From Algibacter miyuki (lineage in GTDB: Bacteria > Bacteroidota > Bacteroidia > Flavobacteriales > Flavobacteriaceae): a DNA stretch of 64,000 nucleotides. Shown one piece after another: positions 1-10,095 of the stretch. The DNA lies in assembly GCF_042427745.1 (NCBI RefSeq), contig NZ_JBHMFA010000017.1. The stretch is one strand, 5' to 3'. The translations under genes and the position numbers were made by a program. The notes beneath the pieces are model-generated. The model was given only the letters and a program-made list of their open reading frames with translations. It made no database searches and was not told the DNA's origin. Positions within the stretch are counted from its first letter, which is position 1, and the number at the start of each line of letters is the position of its first letter.

Positions 1-72
1 GGCGGCATCCTTTTTTGAGTTTTTTAGCGAAAAAAAGATATAGCGGAAAGCCCGACCCGAAGGGGAACGCCC
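1..72. repeat. Intergenic structured repeat, copy 1 (cut by window start)
   Basis: These 72 bases are identical to 11074-11145 and share both conserved ends with 44026-44173. The visible part starts at GGCGGCATCC, then has a T-run/A-run stem, the block GATATAGCGGAAAGC, a small CCC-GAAG-GGG hairpin and the closing AACGCCC. The 5' part (CGCGTTAGGGATTGA in the other copies) lies outside the window. It sits beyond the end of the SusCD operon, between that operon's terminator and whatever precedes it. It has no useful reading frame. Confidence 0.85.
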
Positions 73-123
73 AAATTTTGATTTTCAACGATGTTTATTT
101 TACTATGGTTTTATTTTAATACT

Positions 124-155
124 AAAGGCCTGATAAGTAAACTTATCAGGCCTTT
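124..155 (-). terminator. Terminator hairpin of the SusCD operon
   Basis: An almost perfect palindrome, AAAGGCCTGATAAG facing CTTATCAGGCCTTT with a very short loop, lies 24 bases beyond the stop codon of the last operon gene. The T-tract on the minus strand is weak, so termination strength is uncertain. Confidence 0.7.
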
Positions 156-179
156 ACACAAACTCACTATATAAACTAC

Positions 180-1679
180 TTAATTTATTTTAGTAAAAAC
201 TGTATAGTCAAAATTATATTTAGGACTTCTCATAAATAACTTTAATTTATGAATACCAGCTTCTAATTGAATATTATTATTAGCAGGTTGAAGTTTATAA
301 GTTCCCCAGTTACCTGTACCTTCCACCTCAATAAGTGTTACTTCAATATCATCGATAAACACAGCTAATTGCCCAACCGAATTACCAGACCCTGTACTAG
401 AACTCAACATACCGTCTACCTGATAGGTTCCTGTTTCTAGAACATTTATTGTGTAGATCATCCATTCTCCATCTGATGTGTATCCTAAGTTACTTCTACC
501 TGTTAAACTCCCCTCTACATCTACACCTTCAGACCTCCATCCTTTACCACGGTTGGCTGTATCTGCATCATTATAAGCTATGCCCTGACCACCAATATTA
601 AAAAATTCCGCTTCAACGATACCTGGAACTTCAATTGGCCCATTATAAGGACCGGTAATATTTACAACCTTGCTAGTTGTTTCTACTATGATATCATAGG
701 GTCCGTCATTAATATCCAATTGTATATTATCATTTCCATCATCACTGGTTCTCATAAAATCGGCAATTGTATTAAAGAAAGAAAAACCGTATTGTTTTTC
801 TGACGTTAATTCTTTATCATGAAAAGCTCTAATAACATCATTAGCTTTTAAATAAATATTTTCACCAAAGTATCTTCCTGGTTCAAGAGCTGAAAGTGTT
901 ACAAATGACGCTGCATCCCATCCAATAGACTCTACTAACATAAAAATAGGATCTAAAGAATAATCAGCTGGCACAAACGTTATTTCACCAGACAACGGGG
1001 TTGTATCTAAAATAACTTTATTATCTATTTGAGGACTAAAAAGCATTTTATACGTAATTGTATAAGCTCTTTCCTCTTCTAAGTTAGGCACTATAATGGA
1101 TAGTTTTCCATTTTCAACATTATTACTAATGTTTGCAGGATCAATTACTAGCGCGTTACCCTGATTATCCGTCATTGTAAATTCAAGTCCATCCTTGTAT
1201 TTCATAACATCATTATCTAACGCCGCCCAACTAAAAGTAAGACTATTAACATTCACCCCGTCTGTAGGTAATATTTGGGGTTTAGCAATAAACATGTTTT
1301 TACTTACCCAATCTTCAGATACAGGGAACAAATCGGCATACTGCTTTATAGACTGGTTATCCTTTGCGTCTACACTAAAAACTTCAAAGTTGTAGGTTTC
1401 ACCAGAATTAAGTCCTGTGACCACTATAGTATCTATAACTGTTTCGGAAATAATACTATCTGTAGCACTATACTTTATTACCATTCTTTCGGCCTTAGCA
1501 TCTGTAGGTGCATCCCAAGCTAAATAGACTTTTTCTATACCGATGTATGACCTTAAACTATCTGCTTTTCCTGGGTATACAGTTTCCGTTAGGTATTGCT
1601 TATAAATCTCGTCTTGTTCTTCGCAAGAAAAACAGAAGATCAAGAGGAGTCCTATTATTATTAAGTTATTAATTTTCAT
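180..1679 (-). CDS. Surface lipoprotein, DUF4998-like with C-terminal CBM6-like domain
   Basis: A 499-residue lipoprotein, last gene of the SusCD operon. The signal peptide ends in a lipobox with Cys19 (CFSC-EE). Residues about 20-215 resemble the DUF4998 type of fibronectin-like surface domain found in SusCD operons. Residues about 350-499 look like a family 6 carbohydrate-binding module: an opening VEAEFF, the block SDGEWMIYTINV, and a C-terminal FDYTVFTKI. The likely role is holding a glycan at the cell surface for the SusC/SusD pair; the actual ligand cannot be read from sequence. It lies 53 bases after the preceding lipoprotein gene, and a terminator follows. The CBM6 assignment rests on pattern recognition. 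Confidence 0.8.
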   Translation of the reverse strand: MKINNLIIIGLLLIFCFSCEEQDEIYKQYLTETVYPGKADSLRSYIGIEKVYLAWDAPTDAKAERMVIKYSATDSIISETVIDTIVVTGLNSGETYNFEVFSVDAKDNQSIKQYADLFPVSEDWVSKNMFIAKPQILPTDGVNVNSLTFSWAALDNDVMKYKDGLEFTMTDNQGNALVIDPANISNNVENGKLSIIVPNLEEERAYTITYKMLFSPQIDNKVILDTTPLSGEITFVPADYSLDPIFMLVESIGWDAASFVTLSALEPGRYFGENIYLKANDVIRAFHDKELTSEKQYGFSFFNTIADFMRTSDDGNDNIQLDINDGPYDIIVETTSKVVNITGPYNGPIEVPGIVEAEFFNIGGQGIAYNDADTANRGKGWRSEGVDVEGSLTGRSNLGYTSDGEWMIYTINVLETGTYQVDGMLSSSTGSGNSVGQLAVFIDDIEVTLIEVEGTGNWGTYKLQPANNNIQLEAGIHKLKLFMRSPKYNFDYTVFTKIN

Positions 1680-1732
1680 AATATTTTGTTTTTATATTGT
1701 TAAATATAACATTGTATTTTTTGAACAAAAGT

Positions 1733-3088
1733 TTAGTTCACAGAATTCCCAAAAATAGAAATCTCAGATCCTACACATACACTAGTTCCGCCATCAAAAC
1801 GTTTAAGTCCTCTGTACTCAAGGTATCTAAATGTTTTTGTAAACTGAGGATTCTCTGGATACGCAATAAAGTGATGTCCTGCAAGTACTTCTTCTCTAGC
1901 TTCAACTTCATCAAAAGGTTTGACAATGTTGGCTCTACGTACGCGTTCCCAATTCACTTTGTCATTACTTATCCATAATTCGAATATTTCAACATTTTCA
2001 CCATCATAGGCATATCCTGATTGGTCTGCGCCTGATTTTCGATAATCCCAATCGCGTTGCCATACTTTAAATCTGCTCATTTGCACTTCTTCACCTAAAT
2101 CAATATAATATGAAAACGGTATAGTTCCTGTAATACCCGTACTAAAAAAGTTCTTATTTCTTAAAATACCATCATCTATAATACCATCCCAAAAAAGTTG
2201 AATTTCTCCATCTAAACTACGTTCTCTTGCATTCCAATTAATCTCATCTCCCAATTCGCCTTTATATCCGCCTTCTTTTTCTGCACGAAGCAAAGTTCGA
2301 GTCATTGTAACTTCTTGCCCAGATTCATCAAGATCAACCCAGGTTTCGTTCATGGAGTCCGGTAATAATTCATCCCTTAGAAAAGTAAACTTTGTTTTAT
2401 CAAGTAATTGATCACTAAAGGGTGTAATGTCATTATACTCCTTTAAGCCTGTTACATTACCAAAATCGTCAGCTATATCTACAGTAAAATTGTATGCTTT
2501 AATATCTAAATTATCAATTAAGAAATTATCTTTCAAATCATTAGTTGCATACTTAGCAACAATAGAGTGTCCGTCTACCTCATAAGTCACCCCTATAACC
2601 ATGTTTTTTCTTTGTGGATTCTCCCAAGAAACATAAACACTTGAAAAGGAAGGAATTACTATCAATCCATCTAAAACAACATCTGTAGATGGTGTTAAAG
2701 GTGTGATTTCTTGAGTTACTGGTGCCGATTCGTTACCTGTTCTGTCTACAGAAACCAACTTTACATTATAAGGTTTAACCGAGCCTAAGCCTTCTATACC
2801 CAATGAATCTGCGTAAAAACTCGATGCTCTATATATGGTTTCATTATTATCTAAGGTATAAACTGCTTTTACAAATAAAATATCCTCATCTACAGGTACG
2901 TCGTAAAAAAACGTCCCTCCTCCATTATTAGGTTTAAATGTTACATTAGCTACCTGTGTAGGCGCTGTTGTATCCGTACTGCCGTCATCATCACTATTAC
3001 ATGAACTAAACATGAATACTATACTTATACAAACCAATGCCAAAAAACGAATAGCACCTATTTTATAATTTAATATGTTTTTTTTCAT
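1733..3088 (-). CDS. Surface lipoprotein, DUF4959/DUF5126/DUF5000-type
   Basis: A 451-residue lipoprotein whose signal peptide ends in FMFSSC, Cys30 being the likely lipidation site, followed by the Asp-rich stretch NSDDDGS common in flavobacterial surface lipoproteins. Order of regions: a DUF4959-like fibronectin fold (about 40-130), a second such domain (about 140-225, DUF5126-like), and a discoidin/F5-8-like domain (about 260-451, DUF5000-like) containing FSYYIDLGEEVQMSRFKVWQ. This trio is a standing companion of SusC/SusD in glycan loci and probably forms part of the surface binding complex. The gene starts 25 bases past the susD stop and is co-transcribed. Confidence 0.8.
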   Translation of the reverse strand: MKKNILNYKIGAIRFLALVCISIVFMFSSCNSDDDGSTDTTAPTQVANVTFKPNNGGGTFFYDVPVDEDILFVKAVYTLDNNETIYRASSFYADSLGIEGLGSVKPYNVKLVSVDRTGNESAPVTQEITPLTPSTDVVLDGLIVIPSFSSVYVSWENPQRKNMVIGVTYEVDGHSIVAKYATNDLKDNFLIDNLDIKAYNFTVDIADDFGNVTGLKEYNDITPFSDQLLDKTKFTFLRDELLPDSMNETWVDLDESGQEVTMTRTLLRAEKEGGYKGELGDEINWNARERSLDGEIQLFWDGIIDDGILRNKNFFSTGITGTIPFSYYIDLGEEVQMSRFKVWQRDWDYRKSGADQSGYAYDGENVEIFELWISNDKVNWERVRRANIVKPFDEVEAREEVLAGHHFIAYPENPQFTKTFRYLEYRGLKRFDGGTSVCVGSEISIFGNSVN

Positions 3089-3113
3089 AATTATTATTTT
3101 GTTAATTAAAAAA

Positions 3114-5057
3114 TTATCTATCCCAACCTGGGTTTTGAATTAACTTTGGATTTAACCTTAACTCGTTTAACTCTAGGGGGAAGAAATAATCACGAGGGGT
3201 AATCCATTGACGGGTTTGCTTAGTTTGTAACGTATAAAACTCTGTACTTAAGTTTTTCTCGACATCCCAACCAAGAATTGGTAATGTAAAAAATTCAGAA
3301 CCACGTTTCCATCGTCTAATATCATCATATCGATGCCCTTCAAAACTAAGCTCAATAAGTCTTTCTTGATGAATAATATCTCTTAATCCTGATTTATCTA
3401 AATGCTTACCAACCGTTTTAACTATTGTTGGATTATTATAAACAATCTCAATATCCTGCAGTCCCGCACGTCTTCTAATAACGTTCAAATCACTGTACAC
3501 TTGCTGAGAAGGCCCACTATATTCATTACGAGCTTCGGCACGCATTAAATAAAGTTCTGGCAATCTCATAAGTGGTTTTGCATAATGCACCACTGTAGTC
3601 CAATGATCGGATGTTGTTTCTGGATGAACAAACTTTTTAACTCCAATACCTGAAGCATAAAAATCTGTTGCATGCGCTCTTCCTCCTGGGAATTCGGCAT
3701 TTCTCATTTTTAAATTATTACGAGCACCTTGCGCTCTCCAAACTCCTCTATCTGTAGCTAACCATGCATAAAAGCGAGGCTCTCTATCTAAATGTAAATT
3801 AATGGTTCGTTCTAAAGGTTGTAAATACCCTCTATAATAATCTTCCTCTTCTGGAACTACCGTAATTGCTAATCTATTATCGTAATCAAAGGTTATATCT
3901 TCTGTTATTGGCACACCGTTTTTGGTATAAAACATTTCGGCCATACGGTAACTAGCTCCTAACCATTGCCAAGCACTTCTATTATTTGTAGTATTAACAG
4001 CACTACGCATATTAGTTGCTACTTGAAATCCGGAAGTAGATCTATCATTGATATTAGAAAGCCCCCAAATAAGTTCGCTATTCCATTCTTCTACAATTGA
4101 AAATCTATTATTATATGCATATTTCATTACTCCTGAAACATCCCAATCTTCCTCATCATAAAGTTCAGCTCCTCCCTCATAGGTATATAGTTTATATCCT
4201 ACTGATGATGCTTGAGCAATAGCTTCCTCAGTTGCATCTAATGCTAATTTCCATTTTTCTGGATCTGCTGTTAAATTAAAGTAAGGCACACCCTCTGCAT
4301 TTACAAATGAACCATAATATTCTGTATTACCATTATATAACGGACTAGCAGCATACATAAGCACTTTTGCTTTAACACTCATAGCAATTGTTTTATCTAT
4401 TTGTCCAAGAAAAGATAAAGACCTAGTATCTTCAAGATTATCAATAGCCTCATCAAACAAATTAATGATATAATCAAAACAAACATCAACTGGTTGACGC
4501 TCTTGTCTTACCTTATCAATACCTTCGGAAGCTTCAATATTCACATCTGCAAGTATAATTGGGCCATATTTATTTAATAAATAAAAATGATAATAGCCTT
4601 TAAGGAATTTTACTTGGGCAGTCCAATCTATTTTATCTGCCTCTGTCATATCTGGCACATCATTAATATTTTCTAAAAAAGTATTACATACCCTTATTCC
4701 ATCATAAAGACCTGTAGCTCCATTCCTACCAGTCCAAAAGTTTAATAGTGGATCATTAGCTGTTTGCCAACCGCCTCTCATTATTTTTGAACCTCTCAAT
4801 CGACCTGATTCACCGGCATATTCTATGTCTAATCTACCAAGAAACTCATCACCAGACATTAACATACTACTGTTTACGTCATCATTATGAGGCATAAAAG
4901 AATAACATGCCGCCAAAGCTTGATAGGCTTTTATTTCTGTTTCAAATAAATTCTCTACTTCTACTGTGTTATCTGGTACTACGTCTAGGTAATCTGAACA
5001 AGAGCCACATAATAAAAGCATTACTAAAACCTTTATATAATTTATAAATTTTGTCAT
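3114..5057 (-). CDS. SusD/RagB family outer-membrane glycan-binding lipoprotein
   Basis: A 647-residue SusD family protein. The N-terminus is a lipoprotein signal (LLLCGSC-SDYLDVVPDN), and SDYLDVVP is the typical start of mature SusD proteins. Tetratricopeptide-like helices run through the first 350 residues, and the C-terminal third has the family blocks MRLPELYLMRAEA and DIIHQERLIELSFEGHRYDD. It caps the SusC barrel from outside and passes captured oligosaccharide into it. It starts 35 bases after the susC stop. Length is in the upper part of the family range. Substrate is unknown. Confidence 0.95.
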   Translation of the reverse strand: MTKFINYIKVLVMLLLCGSCSDYLDVVPDNTVEVENLFETEIKAYQALAACYSFMPHNDDVNSSMLMSGDEFLGRLDIEYAGESGRLRGSKIMRGGWQTANDPLLNFWTGRNGATGLYDGIRVCNTFLENINDVPDMTEADKIDWTAQVKFLKGYYHFYLLNKYGPIILADVNIEASEGIDKVRQERQPVDVCFDYIINLFDEAIDNLEDTRSLSFLGQIDKTIAMSVKAKVLMYAASPLYNGNTEYYGSFVNAEGVPYFNLTADPEKWKLALDATEEAIAQASSVGYKLYTYEGGAELYDEEDWDVSGVMKYAYNNRFSIVEEWNSELIWGLSNINDRSTSGFQVATNMRSAVNTTNNRSAWQWLGASYRMAEMFYTKNGVPITEDITFDYDNRLAITVVPEEEDYYRGYLQPLERTINLHLDREPRFYAWLATDRGVWRAQGARNNLKMRNAEFPGGRAHATDFYASGIGVKKFVHPETTSDHWTTVVHYAKPLMRLPELYLMRAEARNEYSGPSQQVYSDLNVIRRRAGLQDIEIVYNNPTIVKTVGKHLDKSGLRDIIHQERLIELSFEGHRYDDIRRWKRGSEFFTLPILGWDVEKNLSTEFYTLQTKQTRQWITPRDYFFPLELNELRLNPKLIQNPGWDR

Positions 5058-5092
5058 ATTTTTATTTTTTTCTAATTTAAAAAAGCTTGCTA

Positions 5093-8000
5093 TTACAATG
5101 AAAGTTGTAACCCTACATTAAAGACACGTTGCACTGGGTAACCTAGGCCATTTCCTCCCATTTCTATATCCCATAAATCGAACTTACTTATAGTTAATAA
5201 ATTAGTTGCACTAGCATATACTCTAAATTTTTCTAAGTGAAATCTAGTTAATATCTTTTCAGGTATAGTATAACCAACTTCTAAACTTTTAAGTCTTAAA
5301 AAATCACCATCTCTTAACCACCAAGTAGATTGTTGCGTATTATTATCGACTACAGTTGTAGACAATCTTGGCCAAAAGGCTTCTGGATTTGGATTATTTA
5401 AATTCCAATAATCATCAGCTACAATATCTAAAGCATTTCGTCTACCAACAAAAGGAGCTACTTTTTGCGAATCAATAAAGAAAGAAGATTTAGCCGACCC
5501 TTGGAAAAAGAAAGACAAATCGAAAGCCTTATATCCTCCCGATAACCCAAAACCATAAATAATTTCTGGACTTGTTGGATCTCCAATAGCCACTGCATCA
5601 TTACTATTAATTAAGCCATCACCATTAATATCTTTATACTTAATATCTCCTGCTTGGTAAGGACCAAATTCTTGAACTGGAGAGTTCTCTATTTCTGCTT
5701 GATCTACAAATAAACGTTCTGCAACTAATCCCCAGGCTTGTTTTATAGAAGCTCCTTTACGATCTTGGTAATCATAAAGATATTGTTTTTCATCTTCAAT
5801 TATTTTACTTTTTGCAAACGTAAATGTAGAACGACCGCTTAACCATAAATCTGGAGTAAAAGAGTGATTAAAATCTAAAGAGCCATCAATCCCTTGAGAG
5901 GTTGCTTCCCCTACATTACCATAAATAGCAGCACTTAATCCAACAGAATTTGGAATAAAATCACGAGTTAAATAAACATCCGATCTGTTTTCTTTAAAGA
6001 AATCTACATTAAGATTAATAGCATTTAATATTTTCATCTCAACTCCTAAATTAAATTTTTCTGCAACCTCCCAAGTAATTAGGTTGTTTGCATAGCGCTC
6101 TACAGTATACCCACTATAACTGGTTTGATAATTACTTCCCCACGTATACCCATTTCCTGAGTTACTAATTTGAGAAAGAAAGAAAAAACGATTGCCTGCT
6201 GAAGTAATAGCATCATTCCCTACTAAACCATAAGTAAATTTTAGTTTCATGGTATTAACAACATCTTCTAGCCCTTTCCAATATTCCTCGTTAGACATTA
6301 AATAACCAAACCCAATTGCTGGAAAAAATCCGTAGCGTTCTTTTTCTGAAAATTTCTCAGACCCATTATAGCCAAAGTTCGCTTCAATTAAATATCTAGA
6401 ATCATAACCATACGTAAGTCTTCCAGAAATACCATTATTTCTAGACGGTAATGTTGCATAGATACCGCTGCCAGCACTTTGATTCATTTTCTCTTCTGCA
6501 CGCCCTACAAGCAAACCGCTTACAGCATGTTTTTCGTCAAAAGTTTTATTGTATAACAAACGTGCTTCAAAATAATTACGTGAATTAGAATTACGACTTA
6601 CCGATGGGTTACTTAAAGCAGCAGATCCATCATCATTAATTTGCTCCAACGTATACGTATCTGTGATTTGATCGTAATCTTTATATCTATAATAAAAAGG
6701 ATCATAAGATCTTGAAGACGAAAACTCACCAAACGATTGAATTGAGAAATTACCGCTAAACGTTAAATTCTTCGTTATTTCAGATTTTATTGATAATTGA
6801 GACAATACCGTTGCAGAAAAATAATCTTTAAATCCTTTTACACTTTCTGCATATGGATTTGTAAAAAGATTCTCTGAAGTTGCCGTTGAAGAATTACCAA
6901 ATAAAATATGTGTTGTAAACTCATTGGCTGGATCTGCCGCATAATACTTAGGAAACTCCACTGGATTTATAGCCATGACACTATTATAAATAGCTGTTCC
7001 ACTAGAAGTAGGTGTATTAGATCTATTAAAATCTGAACTAATTTTTAATCCTACCGTAGTTTTAGGGCTTAGCTTAATATTTAAATTTGAACGCAGGTTA
7101 TAATTGTTAATTTGAATATTTGAATTGAAATTATTCTTTTTATCTACTCTTAATAGCCCGTTATCACTAGTATAAGAACCCGCTAAATAATAGGTTGCCA
7201 CTTTACCTCCACCAGTTACATTTATATTATATCTTGAATTTACTGTTTGCGATTTAAACAATTCATCATACCAATTCACATCTGGAAATGCGTATGGATT
7301 AAGTCCGTTTTTTGTATTTTCAATACGTTGTACATTATAAAACTTAGGCAATAATGGATCATCATTAAACTGCGCTTGATTATAAAGTTCCATATACTCT
7401 ACCCCGCCAACCACTTGAGGTATTTGCGTTGGTCTAGAAAAAGAAGTTTCATGTCTGAAAGAAATTTGAGCTTTCCCCTCTTTACCTTCTTTTGTTGTTA
7501 TTAAAATAACACCATTTGCCCCCCTTGCTCCGTATAGGGATGTTGCTGTAGCATCTTTCATTACGGAAAAACTAGCAATATCATCTGGTTGTACTCTAGA
7601 AAGCTCATTCGCTGAAATTTCAAACCCATCCAAAAGAATTAAAGGACTAGCCCCTTGACCAAAAGTAGATATCCCACGAACAAAAAACTCCGCATTATCG
7701 GCTCCAGGTTCTCCACTACGTTGATAAGATATTAATCCGGAAACACGTCCTGCTAAAGCTGTAGTTAAATTACTAGAAGGTATTTTAAGTTCACTTGGTT
7801 TAATTGTTGTAATTGAGGCAACAACACTTTCCTTTTTTTGTTCTCCGAAGGCCACAACAACCACTTCATCCAAAGCAGCAGCATCTTCTTTTAAGGTTAA
7901 ATTAATAACATCTTTATCTACAACCGTTACTCGTTGGGTTTCCATACCCACAAAACTAAACTCGATAACTTCTCCTTTATCTGCCTTAATGTTATATAGA

Positions 8001-8515
8001 CCATCAAAATCTGTTTGTGTACCACGTTTTGTACCCACGACTAAGATATTAACACCTGGCACTGGCATGCCTCCTTCGTCTAATATAGTTCCACTTATTG
8101 TTCTTGTTTGTAAAACAGGAGCTTCGGTAACCTCAAGGGGTTTCCCTTCCCTTTTATGAATTACAACTTGCCTATCATTTATAGTGTAAGCAAACTCATC
8201 GACACTTAATATTTTATTAAGAACCTCTCTAATGTTCTTATTTTTTACTTCAAAGTTTCGGACTCTTTTATTTAAAAGCCCCCAAACTTCATCGTCGTAA
8301 ATAATAACGAATTCACTTTGTTTTTCAATTTCTGAAATCACCTTTTTTAAGGAAACATCTTTAAATTGAATATTAAATGTTTTAGTCTGCGAGTAAGAGT
8401 CTGTAAAAGCGTAACAGACATTAATTAAGAGAAAAACAGCAAAACACTTCACTGATTTTTTTATACTATCCCTAATTTTGTATTCAAAATTAAAATCGAA
8501 TAATTTTTGTTTCAT
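5093..8515 (-). CDS. SusC/RagA family TonB-linked outer-membrane transporter with N-terminal STN signalling domain
   Basis: An 1140-residue TonB-dependent transporter that imports glycan fragments. Regions in order: signal peptide (to about residue 43), an STN/secretin-type signalling domain (about 45-120), a carboxypeptidase-like regulatory domain (about 137-210, RTISGTILDEGGMPVPGVNI), a plug with the SusC signature EVVVVAFGEQKK and a later TTALAGRVSGLI, then the beta-barrel ending in LQLSL. The STN domain is what FecR proteins read, so this transporter is expected to signal to the FecR and ECF sigma genes just upstream. The 101-base gap to fecR holds a GTATC...GATAC inverted pair (8556-8580) that could be part of a control site. 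Confidence 0.95.
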   Translation of the reverse strand: MKQKLFDFNFEYKIRDSIKKSVKCFAVFLLINVCYAFTDSYSQTKTFNIQFKDVSLKKVISEIEKQSEFVIIYDDEVWGLLNKRVRNFEVKNKNIREVLNKILSVDEFAYTINDRQVVIHKREGKPLEVTEAPVLQTRTISGTILDEGGMPVPGVNILVVGTKRGTQTDFDGLYNIKADKGEVIEFSFVGMETQRVTVVDKDVINLTLKEDAAALDEVVVVAFGEQKKESVVASITTIKPSELKIPSSNLTTALAGRVSGLISYQRSGEPGADNAEFFVRGISTFGQGASPLILLDGFEISANELSRVQPDDIASFSVMKDATATSLYGARGANGVILITTKEGKEGKAQISFRHETSFSRPTQIPQVVGGVEYMELYNQAQFNDDPLLPKFYNVQRIENTKNGLNPYAFPDVNWYDELFKSQTVNSRYNINVTGGGKVATYYLAGSYTSDNGLLRVDKKNNFNSNIQINNYNLRSNLNIKLSPKTTVGLKISSDFNRSNTPTSSGTAIYNSVMAINPVEFPKYYAADPANEFTTHILFGNSSTATSENLFTNPYAESVKGFKDYFSATVLSQLSIKSEITKNLTFSGNFSIQSFGEFSSSRSYDPFYYRYKDYDQITDTYTLEQINDDGSAALSNPSVSRNSNSRNYFEARLLYNKTFDEKHAVSGLLVGRAEEKMNQSAGSGIYATLPSRNNGISGRLTYGYDSRYLIEANFGYNGSEKFSEKERYGFFPAIGFGYLMSNEEYWKGLEDVVNTMKLKFTYGLVGNDAITSAGNRFFFLSQISNSGNGYTWGSNYQTSYSGYTVERYANNLITWEVAEKFNLGVEMKILNAINLNVDFFKENRSDVYLTRDFIPNSVGLSAAIYGNVGEATSQGIDGSLDFNHSFTPDLWLSGRSTFTFAKSKIIEDEKQYLYDYQDRKGASIKQAWGLVAERLFVDQAEIENSPVQEFGPYQAGDIKYKDINGDGLINSNDAVAIGDPTSPEIIYGFGLSGGYKAFDLSFFFQGSAKSSFFIDSQKVAPFVGRRNALDIVADDYWNLNNPNPEAFWPRLSTTVVDNNTQQSTWWLRDGDFLRLKSLEVGYTIPEKILTRFHLEKFRVYASATNLLTISKFDLWDIEMGGNGLGYPVQRVFNVGLQLSL

Positions 8516-8616
8516 AAAATCTTATTTTATTTAGTTGGTTATAGTTGTTTGTTTTGTATCCGCTAACTGTTAACAGATACAGCATGAGAGCTTAGTATTT
8601 CCCACGCTTAGTGTTG

Positions 8617-9807
8617 CTACTCTATGATATATTCATTTTTCTTAAGTTTATTAATTGTTAATTTGGAAGCTAATCCTAGATTTTTTAGTGTAGTTTCTAT
8701 ATCGTCATTAAGATCTAATTTACCGGTTACTTTATTTTCTTTAAATGCGTCATTCTCAATTTTAATAGAAACATTATAGTACCTATTTAATATTCTAACA
8801 ATTTTCTGTAATCGGTCTCTGTTAAACGAGAGATATCCATTTATCCAAGTAAAATAAACATCTGGATTTACCTCGTATAGCTGGATAGCTTTATTTCGTT
8901 TATTCCAGTGCGCTAATTGCCCAGGTTTTAACAAGGTTTCCGAAGTAGAAAATATATTTTCTTTCTTTAGTATTTTTACCGAGCCTTCTTTTAAAACGGT
9001 TTGAATTGTATTTTCCGAAGCATAGGCCGTAACATTAAATTTGGTTCCTAAAACACTAATCTCATAATCATCATTTAAGGTTTTTACTACAAAAGGTTGT
9101 TCTTTATTAGTAGCAACTTCAAAATAAGCTTCACCTTCTAAAAACACGGTTCTACTATCTTTTCCAGCAAAACTAGAGGGGAAAATAAATTTACTTCCGG
9201 CATTTAGGTGCACAATTGTATTATCTTCTAAAACAATTTTACTTCTTTTCCCGTAGGGCACTAATAATTGGTTGAGTTCCTCTTTTTGCTTAGTTGATTT
9301 TGCGGCTTCTTTATTGTTTACAACAATATTTCCATCATTTTTATACTCTACCTCAGATTCTTTTGAATCGCTAAGCTCATCAATAACTAAGGCGTCTTTA
9401 TTTCCTAAAATAAGTTGCGTATTAGAAATGGAATCTAGATTTCCAATTTTTATATCGTCATAACTTAAAAATTGATTTCTTGTGCTAAAAAACCAAAAAC
9501 CAGCCACTCCAAAAATTATAACTAAAATAGCAGCGTATTTATAAATTCGAGAAAACCCATGTGGTTTATTTCGTTGTTTTGCATTCGCTTCAATTTTAAG
9601 TTTTATAGCCTCGAAAACTTCATCCTTAAAATCGGGAATAGAAATTTTGTTTTCGTCTGCTATAGCTAACAAAATTGTTTTCAGATCGTTTATTAATTGT
9701 TCGTCCTTTGGATGTTTCAACAATAAATCTTCCATACGTTTGGAATTTTCATTGTTCGGGTTATATACCCAATTAATAAAGTCTGGATTGTTTAAATATT
9801 TTTTCAT
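8617..9807 (-). CDS. FecR family anti-sigma factor
   Basis: A 396-residue inner-membrane anti-sigma factor. The N-terminal cytoplasmic part (about 1-88) should bind the sigma factor. One membrane helix follows (about 91-109, AAILVIIFGVAGFWFF). The periplasmic FecR domain has the hallmark VPYGKRSKIVLEDNTIVHLN and FLEGEAYFEVATN; a C-terminal DUF4974-like region (about 325-396) should contact the STN domain of SusC. It lies between the sigma gene (288 bases upstream) and susC (101 bases downstream), the classic order for glycan-induced transenvelope signalling. Inducing substrate unknown. Confidence 0.93.
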   Translation of the reverse strand: MKKYLNNPDFINWVYNPNNENSKRMEDLLLKHPKDEQLINDLKTILLAIADENKISIPDFKDEVFEAIKLKIEANAKQRNKPHGFSRIYKYAAILVIIFGVAGFWFFSTRNQFLSYDDIKIGNLDSISNTQLILGNKDALVIDELSDSKESEVEYKNDGNIVVNNKEAAKSTKQKEELNQLLVPYGKRSKIVLEDNTIVHLNAGSKFIFPSSFAGKDSRTVFLEGEAYFEVATNKEQPFVVKTLNDDYEISVLGTKFNVTAYASENTIQTVLKEGSVKILKKENIFSTSETLLKPGQLAHWNKRNKAIQLYEVNPDVYFTWINGYLSFNRDRLQKIVRILNRYYNVSIKIENDAFKENKVTGKLDLNDDIETTLKNLGLASKLTINKLKKNEYIIE

Positions 9808-10095
9808 TTTTATGGAGCTAACTAACCTATAGATACACGAGAAGTAATTATGTGGACATTTTTTATGATTATTTTTAAGAAATCCATAAAAAAAGACAAA
9901 ATATTTTATCTAGTTAATAACAAAAGCACCATTTAGCAACATAAGCAATAATGTTGAATTTTCACAAAAACGCACATATTTAATTACAGATAGTTATAAA
10001 AAAAAAGGAAGAATCGACTATTTTTAGAGATTTAGCCGTGTATAAAGTTGTAATCAAAACAACGTTATTTTAATTTAAAAAGAATACTATATTTT